DNA from: Stentor roeselii
Taxonomy: Eukaryota; Ciliophora; Heterotrichea; Heterotrichida; Stentoridae
Direction: 5' to 3'
NCBI GenBank assembly: GCA_006503475.1
Contig: RSEH01000065.1
Span: 114,194 to 178,193, forward strand
Length of the DNA: 64,000 bases
Made by a program: the position numbers and the translations under genes. This document shows, in pieces, positions 63,828 to 64,000 of the stretch. The number at the start of each line of letters is the position of its first letter. The stretch's first letter is position 1. The notes under the pieces were generated by a model that made no database searches, was not told where the DNA came from, and was given only the letters and a program-made list of their open reading frames with translations.

Positions 63828-64000
63828 ATGGACCAGCGTTGTTCAATCGAGGGCTGCCCAGGCAGTCCGAAGTACATCAGCCAAAGCGACCCAAGCCAAG
63901 CATACTGCTCTGAGCACTCAACCCAGGAGATACAAAGACTTCAAGGCCACCCTACCTTCGCAATCAGAGAAATGGGGAAACTCTCAGGGCTTGTATCTGA
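63828..64000 (+). CDS. 5' part of a B-box-like zinc-binding protein (runs off window)
   Basis: ATG at 63828-63830 after ATAATAA; open to the window edge (57 residues). It begins with a possible zinc set, CSIEGCPGSPKYI ... YCSEHS, whose spacing resembles a B-box or the N-terminal finger of the kinase/kelch protein at 47194-49089. Nothing more can be said without the rest. Confidence 0.6.
   Translation, partial: MDQRCSIEGCPGSPKYISQSDPSQAYCSEHSTQEIQRLQGHPTFAIREMGKLSGLVS

Overview
The window looks like a macronuclear contig of a heterotrich-type ciliate (Stentor/Blepharisma/Fabrea group). Nearly all sequence is protein-coding, on both strands. Gene content is purely eukaryotic: dynactin Arp1, CLN3, a metaxin, signal peptidase SPC3, histone H2A, IFT57, an SF-assemblin, an RBR ubiquitin ligase and the MPP alpha subunit. 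The reading frames are broken only by miniature GT-AG introns. I found eleven of these: eight of 15 nt, two of 14 nt, and one site where the frame demands 16 nt. In every one the A five bases before the final G of the AG (position 10 of a 15-mer) is conserved. Stops are almost all TAA or TAG. TGA ends only two genes and is never seen inside a confident gene, so the code looks standard, Stentor-like rather than Blepharisma-like. The genus assignment is inference.

Layout. 1-8.4 kb: 5' part of an acylated cGMP-dependent kinase, a small basic protein, a PDI-like ER protein, CLN3, a P-loop ATPase, then the largest gene-free stretch. 8.4-16.2 kb: voltage-sensor protein, TauE/SafE transporter, MORN protein, rhomboid-like protein, metaxin, giant TPR protein. 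16.4-25.5 kb: HINT, a large ciliate protein, SLC30A9-like zinc transporter, nucleostemin GTPase, a proteolytically dead FtsH homologue, a dual-specificity phosphatase. 25.5-42.6 kb: RCC1 protein, coiled-coil proteins, EF-hand protein, SF-assemblin, transportin-3/importin-13, Arp1, a Sfi1-like protein. 42.9-50.5 kb: MPP alpha, an importin-alpha/histone H2A fusion, SPC3, a B-box/kinase/kelch protein, FAM136A, canonical H2A. 50.5-64 kb: DIEG-repeat protein, zinc-finger coiled-coil protein, GAR-domain coiled coil, IQ/MORN protein, PSMD5-like, RBR ligase, a NEK kinase/IFT57 fusion, and the start of a zinc-binding protein.

The main discoveries are two long single-frame gene fusions: importin-alpha-like ARM repeats joined to a divergent H2A histone fold (44233-46167), and a NEK6/7-type kinase joined to a nearly complete IFT57 (60927-62989). 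Both sit in an extremely compact genome. Tandem genes are often 4-13 bp apart, convergent genes share bases of their stop codons, and divergent start codons can be only 11 bp apart. Such spacing makes read-through fusion easy. Cytoskeleton, cilium, Ca2+/membrane signalling (seven proteins with an MG... N-terminus suited to acylation) and mitochondrial functions dominate the gene set.
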